Assembly (NCBI GenBank): GCA_900618425.1 | Contig: UZAN01043102.1 | Span: 2,475-22,046, forward strand | Reading direction: 5' to 3' | DNA from: Echinostoma caproni | Lineage: Eukaryota; Platyhelminthes; Trematoda; Plagiorchiida; Echinostomatidae | DNA: 19,572 nucleotides | Shown here: one piece after another, positions 1-9,000 of the stretch | How positions within the stretch are numbered: the stretch's first letter is position 1 | Layout of the letters: each line of letters begins with the position of its first letter | Position numbers and translations under genes: made by a program | The notes under the pieces: generated by a model | Databases searched by the model: none | The model's input: only the letters and a program-made list of their open reading frames with translations | Told to the model about the DNA's origin: nothing

Positions 1-32
<32 letters not shown>
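1..32. repeat. (TAG)n trinucleotide microsatellite, truncated by window edge
   Basis: Ten perfect TAG units plus TA run from the first base and stop at a C. The array must continue to the left of the window, so its true length is unknown. Fluke RTE-type retroposons can end in short simple repeats, so this could be a retroposon tail, but nothing on the right-hand side supports that. Confidence 0.95.
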
Positions 33-362
33 CAGACATTGGGTGGAAAGAGTATACACACACCTCATAGCAGTAACTTTCCATGTCAAATTGTATTACT
101 TCGAACGGATTGACCTGTTGTTCTGTTTACCTTTTATATGCCATAATTCAATGCCAAAAAACTCAAGATCTCATGCACCACAGGCGGGTCTGATGTTGTT
201 CAAAGCAGACATTCGATCAACGATATAAAGCTCTCTCTCTATCTGTGCTTTTTGGATCTGATCTGTTTATTCTCTTCAGTCATAAGCACTCGGTGCGATA
301 AAAACTCCTCGTTCTCAGTCTCCTGCAGTCCATCAAAACGGTTTGATCTCCGATCACGACGA
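33..362. other. No gene seen; short CT run
   Basis: No recognisable coding frame, RNA gene or repeat. The only local feature is a short (CT)n run around 230-240. Open frames here are short and have no splice or protein-family support. Confidence 0.6.
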
Positions 363-611
363 TCAACGCACACTTCGCTTCGTGGACCACCCCCCCACCC
401 ACCCAAACATCCACCAATCCAACACTAATGGTCCCAAATCTGAACTGATCAAAGATTCATTGAGCGCACATTCCGCTTCGTTTGTGATTTTCGTGAACAA
501 TGTATTGTAAAATTGTGACGCCTTGTCAGTGAAATCAGTCCTATTATGGTTCGCTGTAAAATAGATCAGCTGGTGGGGTGTGCAATGCAAAAAAGCATAG
601 GCGGCACCCAT
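363..611 (-). CDS. Uncertain open frame, 82 codons, unknown product
   Basis: An uninterrupted minus-strand frame starts at an ATG (MGAAYAFLHCTPHQL...) and ends at a TGA. Its codons look varied and gene-like up to about residue 65. The C-terminal part (WWMFGWVGGW) is translated from a C-rich simple tract and looks artificial. I do not recognise any domain, signal peptide or family motif. A frame of this length is expected by chance several times in 20 kb, so this is listed only as a candidate for transcript checking. Confidence 0.12.
   Translation of the reverse strand: MGAAYAFLHCTPHQLIYFTANHNRTDFTDKASQFYNTLFTKITNEAECALNESLISSDLGPLVLDWWMFGWVGGWSTKRSVR
383..412. repeat. C-rich low-complexity tract
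   Basis: A cytosine-rich, guanine-free stretch (CCACCCCCCCACCCACCC and its continuation) on the plus strand. It explains the Trp/Gly-rich tail of the overlapping minus-strand open frame. Confidence 0.8.
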
Positions 612-2230
612 GCGTGGTTTTGAATCCCACAGGAGCTACTGATTTTGCTATAATTTGAGACCCAGGACGATGGTATTCCGCAATCTATCAAATAATAAAT
701 ATATATATTTTTTAAGATGATGATGGAATCGAATCTGTCAGGATAATCTCACTTCTGATCGTCCTTTCATATCCGTTCACCAAACACACGGGCTAAAATC
801 ATGGCGATAAAGTTAGTTTCCAACATCAGCGTCGAAGCCATTTTCAGCCAAAGCGTTCAGAAAAAATTATGATTATTATTCTCAATTTCAGTCTGAGAAT
901 GGGTTCGTTCGTCAGAAGATGGTTCATCCACGGGTGCAGTTTAGAAACATGGAACGTCACAAATATGTCTGATGTTTTGATCGAACTCAGCCCTTAAAAA
1001 CAACTTCGTGGTCGCAATCATTGAGCTAATGATAAAACCTAGATGGATGCTATTCCAATGGTGGTACCGATCCGTGAGTACCAAAACTTGGGACAACAGT
1101 AGTCGGTGTCATGCTTATAAGCCTGTGGGGAGTTAAGACATTGGGTTCTACTATTTTTGATAAAATTGTAGGGAATTTTGTAAATAGTTGAAGCTCGGGT
1201 GTTCAGTTACTTGACAAGCTCATCCCAAATCGCTTTGAACGAACAACGGTGGTGTTAGTTCTGATCCCGTTACAACTTTGCGTGGGCCGAGAAGCTTATC
1301 TACGATGACCACATCACCGTTCTTTTGACAGATATTTATTCTGTAATAATTATGAATAGTGACCTAAGAGCTAGGAAATTGATCGAATGCTTGTGTGTAC
1401 CCAATTGGGAGCATGTTTTGCTACCATAGACCACTGAGTGGGGCCAGTCCAAACTCATCCTCTAAATTATCGATTGAGCACATACAAACTACGCTCACAG
1501 TTGAAGGTTGTATGGGTTTCACTGCTCGTGTGTTTTCGTTGGATAACTAGTCCCTAACCAAACAATCATAGTCGTCAATCCTATATGAAGTTGACGCAGA
1601 TGGTGCTATCCAGACAGTTACTTCAGTTCTTGAGTTTTAATTGGTACTTCAGTGAATATTCTCACAGCGATAGGGAGGGCGGAATTACTCTTGGAATTGA
1701 CACAAAGGCCTATTCTGTAAACTGGTTCTGTAATGGGTCCTCTGACTCACTTATTTTCGCAGCTTAAAGACTCCTGATCAAGTTGTACAGATGGACGTGT
1801 ATTTACTCTTCTACTACGGTTCCAGTCACCGTCGTTGGAGGTATTTTGATCTGTTTATCACTGTGCGTAAAAGATCTTCGATCTGTTCCTTGCAAAATGG
1901 TGATTTTTTGACGTAACACACACTTGCTTCCAATGGAAACTCCCTTCAAATCGAGTACGCATTGAATTCACTTTTCAATGCTAAACACCAATCAAACCAT
2001 GTACTTGGTTTTCAACCTCTGGGCTTATAACGATTATTCAATTGATCGAGTGACGTTTACCGATGAAGATGCAGGGTTGAGAAGTATCAATAACCCTTTT
2101 CCGTATCACAATGTTACAACGGGTTCTTAGCAAACAGGACGCACTAAGTGTGGACATGGAATCGGACTATCTGGGCAAACAGGAAGTGAAACGTTAGCAT
2201 TAACCTAAAGCGCATTCGATACTAGAAAGA
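612..2230. other. No gene seen; AT-rich patch at 690-714
   Basis: No supported gene. The only distinct composition is an AT-only patch (AATAATAAATATATATATTT and following Ts) around 690-714. The longest open frame (about 60 codons near 1585) shows no motif. I see nothing else above background. Confidence 0.6.
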
Positions 2231-2231
2231 T

Positions 2232-2991
2232 ATGGAACAAAAGCGTATACCAAACGGAACTTCTTCAATGTCACTTGTAGTGAGAATTCAAATTCCACCA
2301 CAGCCCATTCGCATCAGTTGTCACGTGACTGCTATCGATTTTACCATGATTGACAGACCGATGTGTTCACAGATTTGTAATTCAAATATTGACCCTGTAA
2401 ACCGTTTTGTCACAAGTACAGTCATCCCGTTCCAGTTCAGCCACGTGTTCTTCCTAATCCGGGGGTGTACCCCTCTGTGAGGGCACTAGTTCGATACAAG
2501 CGCGGACCTTTTGTTCCAGTGTAATTCAATAATACAATCTGACTGATGTCGTGTTTCAAAATTAGCTCCATGTAGCTGAAAGCATCTAAAGAAAGTACCT
2601 AAAACATGTGATTCACCTCGCGAGTGCCGCCACCTAAACTACCACTGAAGGGAATCAAACGATCACCATCTGAATATGGCCAAGAAACGTGCTGTGGACA
2701 GCAAAGCATTCAAACCTGAACCACGGAGTCAGTTTATTCGTGCGTGCTTGTGTGTGTGCTTATGTACAGTGCATTTGGAAATGGACCGCTGAAAATCACA
2801 GTCCACTGATGTGTGACGGACAGGCCGAGACTAGTCGAGTGAAATGCGGCCGCATCATGGCAATGCGTGTAAAGACGCACCAAGTCTTTCCTGTAACGAT
2901 TGTTAACATTGGGTCGTTGACAGGTCTGGTCCTCACGAGTAGGCACGCTCATCAGAGTAACCCACTAACTGACGGATCTGGTCGTGATTGA
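2232..2991 (+). other. Two unremarkable plus-strand open frames, coding status unknown
   Basis: Two plus-strand open frames (2232-2480, 82 codons; 2689-2991, 100 codons) follow each other with about 200 bases between them. The second crosses a TG-rich low-complexity patch (2739-2760). Codon choice downstream of that patch is varied, but I recognise no domain, and the two frames are not joined by convincing splice sites. They may be chance frames or the remains of an old element. Confidence 0.15.
2739..2760. repeat. TG-rich imperfect microsatellite
   Basis: A short impure (TG)n tract with GC interruptions (CGTGCGTGCTTGTGTGTGTG). A very similar impure tract sits at 8159-8183. Both look like ordinary decayed dinucleotide repeats. 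Confidence 0.8.
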
Positions 2992-3061
2992 ATCCTGATA
3001 TAGCTATCACAAGCAGAATTGAGGCGCAAAGTCGAATAATCTCAGCGGGTGTGACGCTCAG

Positions 3062-3297
3062 TTTCGGTCGAAATTCGGTTCCTCTTGTGTGGGCTGCGCA
3101 ATGAGATTGATGGCAGACATGTGGTGCACCCTGATTTATGGGTCAGTCGTGAGAAAATCACTCTGATGCTCAAGATGAGAGCAAATACAATCACTCGGTC
3201 GTCAAAGCCGAACGATGCTGTTCATGTAGATGCTGAGGGCGTGTCAATTATTGAGCCGTCTACCGAAACGACTGGGGAAGCTATTTCGGCCCGTTGA
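3062..3297 (+). CDS. Possible exon, unknown product
   Basis: A plus-strand frame stays open from about 3055 to a TGA at 3295-3297. An AG at 3060-3061 (ACGCTCAG) could act as a 3' splice site, giving a reading that begins SVEIRFLLCGLRNEIDGR and ends TTGEAISAR. The protein is charged and hydrophilic with well-mixed codons, which is why it is listed. The polypyrimidine tract is weak, no family motif is recognised, and no start codon or donor can be assigned. It may simply be a chance open frame. Confidence 0.18.
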
Positions 3298-4368
3298 ACT
3301 TACTCGGTTGATGTCACAGAACCATTTGCGGTACAGTTATTCATGTCCTATAAGAAACAGTTACTGACATATACACGGGCTCCAGCCACCGGAAGGAAAA
3401 CAATGATTGCTCTTCACGGTGCATGGTATGCACTAACAACCACTTCGTTGCACCAGTAATGCCGCTCAGGAGATTCTATTCATCACACCTGTTTTTCTGC
3501 AACGCCGATCACTCATACCGGCACAATTATAATGCAACTATTTATCAACTAGGAAATTATGACACGGCTAAACTGATTTGTCATAGACAACGTGGTCACA
3601 GATGTATGCAATCCTAATCAGAATCGTCAGACTGAGTTCGCGGAAACAACTTCTGATCGAAACACCTATCCGAGAAAACCAGACGTATCGGTGACCTGGG
3701 TCCAGCAGCCACGAGTGGAATGAGTGAGTGCGCTTGCGCATTTAACGTTGTAATGATGTGACCTCATTTCATTCGACGGGTCTTGGCCTGTCCATAACAT
3801 ATCAGTGTGTGTGTGTGTGTAGAACACTTTCGACTGGCTGATGGATTGGGAGATTTTGCAGTTTCTGTTTTCAGCCAGATCGTACATGTCAGGATGGAAA
3901 TGGAGTCAGCTGATTTTCAATCGAGGACTGAGTCAGTGGCTCTTCGGATGGTGTGACTGATCACGGGGCAACAAACAAGTGTAAAGCATACAGACGTGTA
4001 CACGGAAGCGCGATGTAAACTGTCTAGATGCATTGTTTTTGGTGCGCACGAGACCCGGGAATGTGACCACATCGTCTCCCTTCCCCAAATCATCAACCCA
4101 CTTCAACAGGGAACAGAGTAATCGGTGTGCTGTCGGGTGCATCTTCAAGGGGCATCTTCAACGGGTTGGAAAAGCACAAGATCACAGTAACTCTAATGTG
4201 GTAGACGTCCTTTATATCAGTTTCAGTTTCCCTTGGAACAACCATTAACCGTGCACTTTCGTGCGCCGGTTTCAGTTGCTGTCTTTTGGCTGCCCATTTG
4301 GATGAAGAATAGGAGAAGAAAGGAAAGTTGAAAGTGGAGTCGAAAAGAAAATGGAGAAGTTCAGTGGT
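3298..4368. other. No gene seen; GT microsatellite and purine-rich tract
   Basis: Holds a perfect (GT)8 at 3805-3820 and a purine-rich stretch at about 4301-4359. The purine-rich stretch lies directly downstream, in the minus-strand sense, of the retrotransposon stop codon at 4369-4371. It may therefore be that element's pyrimidine-rich 3' untranslated region. Other open frames here show no recognisable motif. Confidence 0.5.
3805..3820. repeat. (GT)8 microsatellite
   Basis: Eight perfect GT units between ATCA and AGAAC. Confidence 0.95.
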
Positions 4369-4586
4369 CTAAGGTTGCAAATAAATTGAGGAGATGCACC
4401 AACGCCACTGTTTACGACACCCAGTCATATCATTCAGTGTCTCTAACCATCGGTTACGATCATCCCGAAGTCCCCAGCCAGGGAGCCTAAAAGGACCTAT
4501 GTGGCCCAGTTTCCTGGTTAGGGTTTTCATACCCTCGTGCCAGGTCTTAACTTGACCACCCTTGCTTCCACTCTGTATCTTCTTCG

Positions 4587-4748
4587 GCGAACATCGCTCG
4601 CCGTGGTAACCTATTCGGTGACATGCTCACTTTTTTCTGCTTCGGCGAACATCGCTCGCCGTGGTAACCTACCTGCTGACATGCGTAACACATGTTGCGA
4701 ACATCGCTCGCCGTGGTAACCTACCTGGTGACATGCGTAGTACATGTC
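4587..4748 (-). repeat. Three tandem copies (58/52/52 bp) of the RLPRRAMFA-coding segment
   Basis: Three head-to-tail copies begin at 4587, 4645 and 4697, each opening with GCGAACATCGCTCGCCGTGG. The first 26 bases are identical in all three. The copies at 4645-4696 and 4697-4748 differ at only about three of 52 positions. On the minus strand each copy encodes a version of MSxxRLPRRAMFA within the retrotransposon tail, where intact elements have it once. Because 52 and 58 are not multiples of three, each copy is shifted one frame from the previous one. Confidence 0.93.
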
Positions 4749-4878
4749 CCAGCCAACGTAATCTATGGAGGTCGACCACTTGCTCCAGTGGGCGACCGTA
4801 TTACTCAAAACTCTATCCCTAACATCAGCATTGCTCATTCGGCTACCCCACCAGATTCGTGCAATGCTGCGTAAACAG

Positions 4879-4894
4879 CGGTGTTCAAACACCG
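4879..4894. repeat. Small perfect hairpin, 7-bp arms
   Basis: CGGTGTT-CA-AACACCG inside the retrotransposon remnant, falling on the VFEHR codons. It probably reflects coding sequence rather than a regulatory stem. Confidence 0.6.
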
Positions 4895-4920
4895 ACAGTC
4901 CTTTATATCACTCTGATTTG

Positions 4921-5429
4921 ATACCGGGACTTGATTTTAAAAGCGTTTAATGAGACACTCATAACTCGTGTATGTGTGTCTCATTTCAGTATATGGCAAA
5001 TCTTCAAAGTGAGCTCTTTTTATCTATGGTTCGAAGGTGTAGTTCGACGCTGTCTGGAGGTTTTTCTAGTCATTTTATGATAAGCAGATTTAAAATTATA
5101 CTTCATATGAATTTTGTAAGGTGTGTCTAAGTGAAATTTCCCTAATCCTAATGTTTCATATATAAATTACTAACCAAGTGCTCACTCAAAATAGAGCTAT
5201 AAAAATCGAAATGAGAGAATAGTCCCGGACACACTCGATAGGGAGCAAACATTCGCACACTATTAGTGGGTCGCATTAGTGACGTATTCCGATTCGAGTT
5301 TGTAGAACTAATGCAAAGAACATTTCGGGGGGATCCCGTTGATTGTTCATCTTCACCCGTGCGATAGATGATGTGTGTTATAGTACAATAATTTCTATGA
5401 AAAGAGAAAGAGGAGGATTGGATTTGTTT
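4921..5429. other. No gene seen
   Basis: AT-rich unique-looking sequence between the retrotransposon remnant and the foldback. No coding frame, RNA gene or internal repeat is evident. Confidence 0.55.
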
Positions 5430-5583
5430 GCATGGTGAATTCGTAGTGTAAACGAGGCGTGAGCTGAAAAGCTGGGNGGAAGCACTTGACAGATGTTTTG
5501 AACTGGTTGGGTCTCATCAACAGCTGTTCAGTGCTCCCCAGCTTTTCAGCTCACACCTCATTTACACGATGAATTCATCATGC
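5430..5583. repeat. Long inverted repeat (foldback) with about 55-bp arms
   Basis: Left arm 5430-5486 (GCATGGTGAATTCG ... GGAAGCACT) and right arm 5530-5583 (AGTGCTCCCCAGC ... GATGAATTCATCATGC) are reverse complements. There are about five mismatches and one 3-base length difference, which overlaps the N at 5477. Most mismatches are transitions, several of which leave G-U pairs in one transcript sense. Pairing continues weakly inward (about 11 of 14 at 5484-5497 with 5519-5532), leaving a loop of about 20-43 bases. Outside the arms the similarity stops abruptly. It could be a miniature foldback transposon, a recent inverted duplication, or a hairpin RNA source. No open frame inside it is supported. 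Confidence 0.9.
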
Positions 5584-5607
5584 AAAAAGGAGAAGGATTT
5601 ATGATTT

Positions 5608-6004
5608 ATGTTTGGAGACGGAATACTGCCAGGTTGCCCAGGCCAGGGCACACAACTTTTCCTGAAGAAATCACAACCAGAGCCTTTGACTAGCCTGTTT
5701 GACCCACAAGGAAGCGGGGCTGTGTACGAAAACCACATTGAACATTCAAGATCGTCAATACACCTCAACGCCCAATCGAGCCGGTGGCCACTGGCACAGC
5801 TACAAAGGTGTGGGTTTGGGTGTGGTTCGTACGCCTATTTTGATTTGGTTTGGAATCAGGGTTTTTAGCCAACTTCCCTAGGTGAACTGCCAGAGGTTCA
5901 CCGACCCGGTTATGTTCCCGCATGTTTGCTTTTCTTCCTCTCACTTTGACGCAAAAGCACCTCCGCGACGAGAAGGCAGTGAGTAGGGTTCCCTCAGCAG
6001 AGGC
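5608..6004 (+). repeat. Dispersed repeat, copy A (plus orientation)
   Basis: This segment aligns along roughly 400 bases with the reverse complement of about 12240-12660. Conserved landmarks, in order, are CAGGTTGCCCAGGCC, CAACCAGAGCCTTTGACTAG, CAATACACCTC followed by CCAATCGAGCCG, GTGTGGTTCGTACGCCT, GGTTTTTAGCCAAC, GGTTCACCGACCCGGTTAT and GACGAGAAGGCAGTGA. No continuous frame is shared, so it is probably a non-autonomous or 3'-UTR-type repeat rather than a gene. A hairpin GGTGAAC...GTTCACC lies at its centre-right. Its left end is 25 bases from the foldback. I recall similar sequences being abundant in liver-fluke genomes, but cannot confirm it here. Confidence 0.85.
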
Positions 6005-9000
6005 CATCTGAGACACTTGTCGTATAGAAGCAATTCACGAGGTGTTAGGAAAGGGTGACCGGCACAACCCACCAAGACCATACTGACTTTTTCGAAGGCG
6101 GTATATATAATCCGGTTCAGTTCAATTCAGTGGGAAATTTCCTTTTCCAGTGACCGAATAGATTGTCAACCGATATTTCAGTACTTTATTAAAAAAACCG
6201 TTTCTCTGCCTCGAAAATTCTCTGAACCCATAACTCAAATGAAGAAACAGATGTATTGCGTGCTGTACGCAATCAATCGTTTGAGTGCATCGTCTGAGTG
6301 CATTCATCTCAGTCCGGGTTGGCCAGACCAGAATGCATCAGCGTGAGTCGTCCTCACCATCATCGGTCAGCACTATTTGTCTCGCGATTGGCAACAGAGT
6401 CAATAACCTTGAACAGTCACTTCTTTCGCCTGATCGTGTTATTGATGCAACATTGATCGTTTATGCTAATTAATATGATGTGCGCCCTTGTGTGGTTCCC
6501 CAGTTATGTCAGAATGTGCAAACTGCTTCGGTTGCTATCACTCGTTTAACGTGTGACGTAAGCGCGTAGTTCTTTGGGCCACGATATCATAGTCGAACGG
6601 CTGTGAAGTCCGTCTTGCGACGGGGGTAATAGGTGATCAGCCTACTAATCCTAATGGATGGATAGCGAGTAGAGGCTAATTGAACAGTCTTAGCTAAATT
6701 ACTGTCACTGTAAGCGCTTCTAATGGTTATCCTGGAGCAACAAAGCGATTGGTCTAGAAATTGTTCCTATTTCGTTTGGGATTGGTGACTGTCAGATAGA
6801 ATTTAGCAGGTGAGCGAAAATTGTGGAAGTTGAATACATACATGTCGGTGTCAAGTCAAGTCGGATGAAGCTTTACGCAATCGGAAGGGGAATTATCAGC
6901 GAGTCTCGCGAGAACACAATGGAAACAGAGTAAAAACAACCTCCAGGAATGTGGAAGGAAAAACGAAACGATATCACATTGTGAGCAATGGGATGATGGT
7001 GATAATAGTTTTAAAATAAACTGATTCAAGAGATTTTGCTTCACCAGACCTGCAACAATCGGTGCTCGGTTTACTTTGCAAACTGGCAAGATAGGTTAAT
7101 GTTTCTGTATGCGGTGGCACGTGCAGAAATGAGCTTATGATAGGTTCGGGTATGGGGGTTCGACTCGGAGTTCGTGGTGTAAGCAAGGATCTGGATTCAC
7201 CATAGGGGATTATCAAAACGGAGAAAAACAAATGAGAATTAGCCGAACTCCCAAGGAGTGAAGCTCATGCCCAACAAATCACCATTGTCTGCCCGTTGTA
7301 AGCCATCAGAAGGGGCTAAACAACACTGTAAATTGGTTGAGTCATTCATTCCAGGTGTTGACTGTCGATCATGAGGCCCGGGAGCATCTGTTTTGTCCAT
7401 TCAACCCTCTGGGTTCGTGGTTTCAGCTCGGGCAAGGACAAAAAGAGTGCACGCATCAGTGACAATTTCGAACCGGGATGAAACAGATCTTCAAAGCGCT
7501 TCACCGGACATCACAAAAACTTTTCTCAAATAATTGCAATGGATATGTGGGAAATCAGGAAACTATCATTGATTCGTTCATAACACATTTTTATCCTACT
7601 TCACTACGACTTTGAAAGTCAATAAGTTTTATGACTTTGTGATGATCGTGCAACGAGGACCGACGGAAGTAGGCACGCGGCATAATACAGCTTCCAAACA
7701 GTCAATCAGGAGAAGCAGAGTCCGACCAATGCGTGAGCCCCCGAATTTACTGGTTTCCTTAAATTTAAACCAATCTTAATGACCTTAACGGATCCTGCTC
7801 GTCGATGGATTCAGTCAGTGTCAATTCTCTTTTTACGGAAGTACAAAACCTCACTTCCACGAATGAGCCTGTCAATGAGTGACGTGTAAAGCCTTGGACC
7901 TAACGCAATGGAAACCAAAACTGTCTTTCGCCAAGTTGCCATTATTACTAGTCACTTATTCATATGGCAAAATATATAAAAGTATTGATTCGTGAGGTAC
8001 TGGGATTCGAACAGTCGTCATGGCGTCGACGAAGAATATGACAGCACTCAGCTGTGTCAGAAGAGAGAGAAAGACAAAGTAAACAGAGTATTAAGCTGGG
8101 CCGATCACACGAGAGAGCTGCATGCAATCAGTTTGACTTCTGATCAAACAGTTAAAGGTGTGTGTGCGTGCTTGCGTGCGTGTCCACATGAATACAATCA
8201 ATCTCATGTCACACCCCTCGGGGATTCGAAAAAGTGGGTGAATTCCAGAACTTGCGACATAACACATTATTGAGTACTTTGTGCTTCTAAATAGTATGAA
8301 AAAGTCTGTCTGGATAGTTGTGATGAAATAAACAGAATCGATCAAAACTACACTAACCTCAGTACCCGTTCCCATTATAATTCTGGAATTGAACTTTAGA
8401 GTCTCGCGTAGACTTGATGTATCGAAGAGACTGAAATTTTTTCTGACACCCTCAGCTTAACATTGGAACAGTGCACTTAGCCGTTTTTAGGTTCGAGTAT
8501 CTGTTTTTCCCGGAACTAAGCTTCTTTCCTTGGAGAAATGATTCTAACCCAGTTGCAGAATTTCAACTGGAAATATTGTCCACCACAGCGGTTTTCATTC
8601 TAATGACTTCCCAAAAATAGGATTAGATTGTACATATGTGATGTGACAATCTCTTCGTTGGCNAAAATAATTGTTACTGGGTATACGTAGCCAATTAACT
8701 TGTTTTCCATATTCCAAGCTCCCACTGTTCACTGTGTGATCAGTACTTGTTTTTTTCTGATGAAAAATGTGTATATTTTTCTTTCTTTTTATCCAGTTTA
8801 TTTTACTTCCTTTTATTTTGCACCTAAGGGGATAGTGGCCAATCAGAGGACTGCCACCATAATGTCTGTAGACATCCATTAGTTAATCCACTTTGATTTT
8901 CACCGTTGCATGCTGAAATCGATCGATACCTTCATTATGGTCGACAAATCAATGCCACTGCGATTAGTCATAACAGTCATGGTGACTGATCATAACAACA

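Larger units (their letters stand above)
4369..4920 (-). mobile_element. Decayed 3' end of a non-LTR (RTE-like) retrotransposon ORF2
   Basis: Read on the minus strand, several frames together give the C-terminal tail of a fluke endonuclease-reverse transcriptase. In order: LSVFEHRCLRSIARIWW (near 4907-4857), VVDLHRLRWLGHVLRM (near 4784-4737), RLPRRAMFA (repeated, see separate entry), then an intact run KTWHEGMKTLT ... FRLPGWGLRDDRNRWLETL ... KQWRWCISSI. This run is uninterrupted for about 59 codons from 4548 to a TAG at 4369-4371. These phrases recur, with small changes, in the C-terminal region of RTE-like non-LTR elements of schistosomes and liver flukes; that assignment is from memory of the family. 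The pieces lie in different frames, so there are at least two frameshifts plus in-frame stops (for example TAG at 4611-4613). Catalytic reverse-transcriptase and endonuclease domains are absent; the similarity fades above about 4920. This fits a 5'-truncated, dead insertion, which is usual for this class. Confidence 0.86.

Noticed and set aside
2462..2473. GGGGTGTACCCC hairpin as a terminator or regulatory stem
   Set aside because: The arms are only 5 bases, nothing transcribed is known beside it, and intrinsic terminators are not expected in this kind of genome.
4050..4075. Minus-strand WVDDL resembling a reverse-transcriptase YxDD box
   Set aside because: No other reverse-transcriptase block is present around it, and it lies downstream of the C-terminal tail of the retrotransposon, so it cannot be that element's catalytic site.
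4516..4526. TTAGGG-like bases suggesting interstitial telomeric repeat
   Set aside because: A single occurrence, and it is fully explained as coding sequence of the retrotransposon tail.
4587..4748. Regular short repeats that could suggest a CRISPR array
   Set aside because: Only three units, directly adjacent with no spacers, inside retrotransposon coding sequence in a eukaryotic context.
7156..7168. GGGTTCGACTCGG resembling a Pol III B box / tRNA T-loop
   Set aside because: The bases on either side do not form a T-stem, there is no partner A box or acceptor pairing upstream, and no cloverleaf can be drawn.
8002..8014. Minus-strand CTGTTCGAATCCC resembling a tRNA B box
   Set aside because: T-stem positions do not pair beyond the closing G-C, and no A box is seen at the right distance. 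At most it is a decayed SINE trace.
8595..8879. 94-codon minus-strand frame
   Set aside because: It crosses the N at 8663, runs through a T-rich low-complexity stretch that yields the lysine-rich product, and shows no motif.
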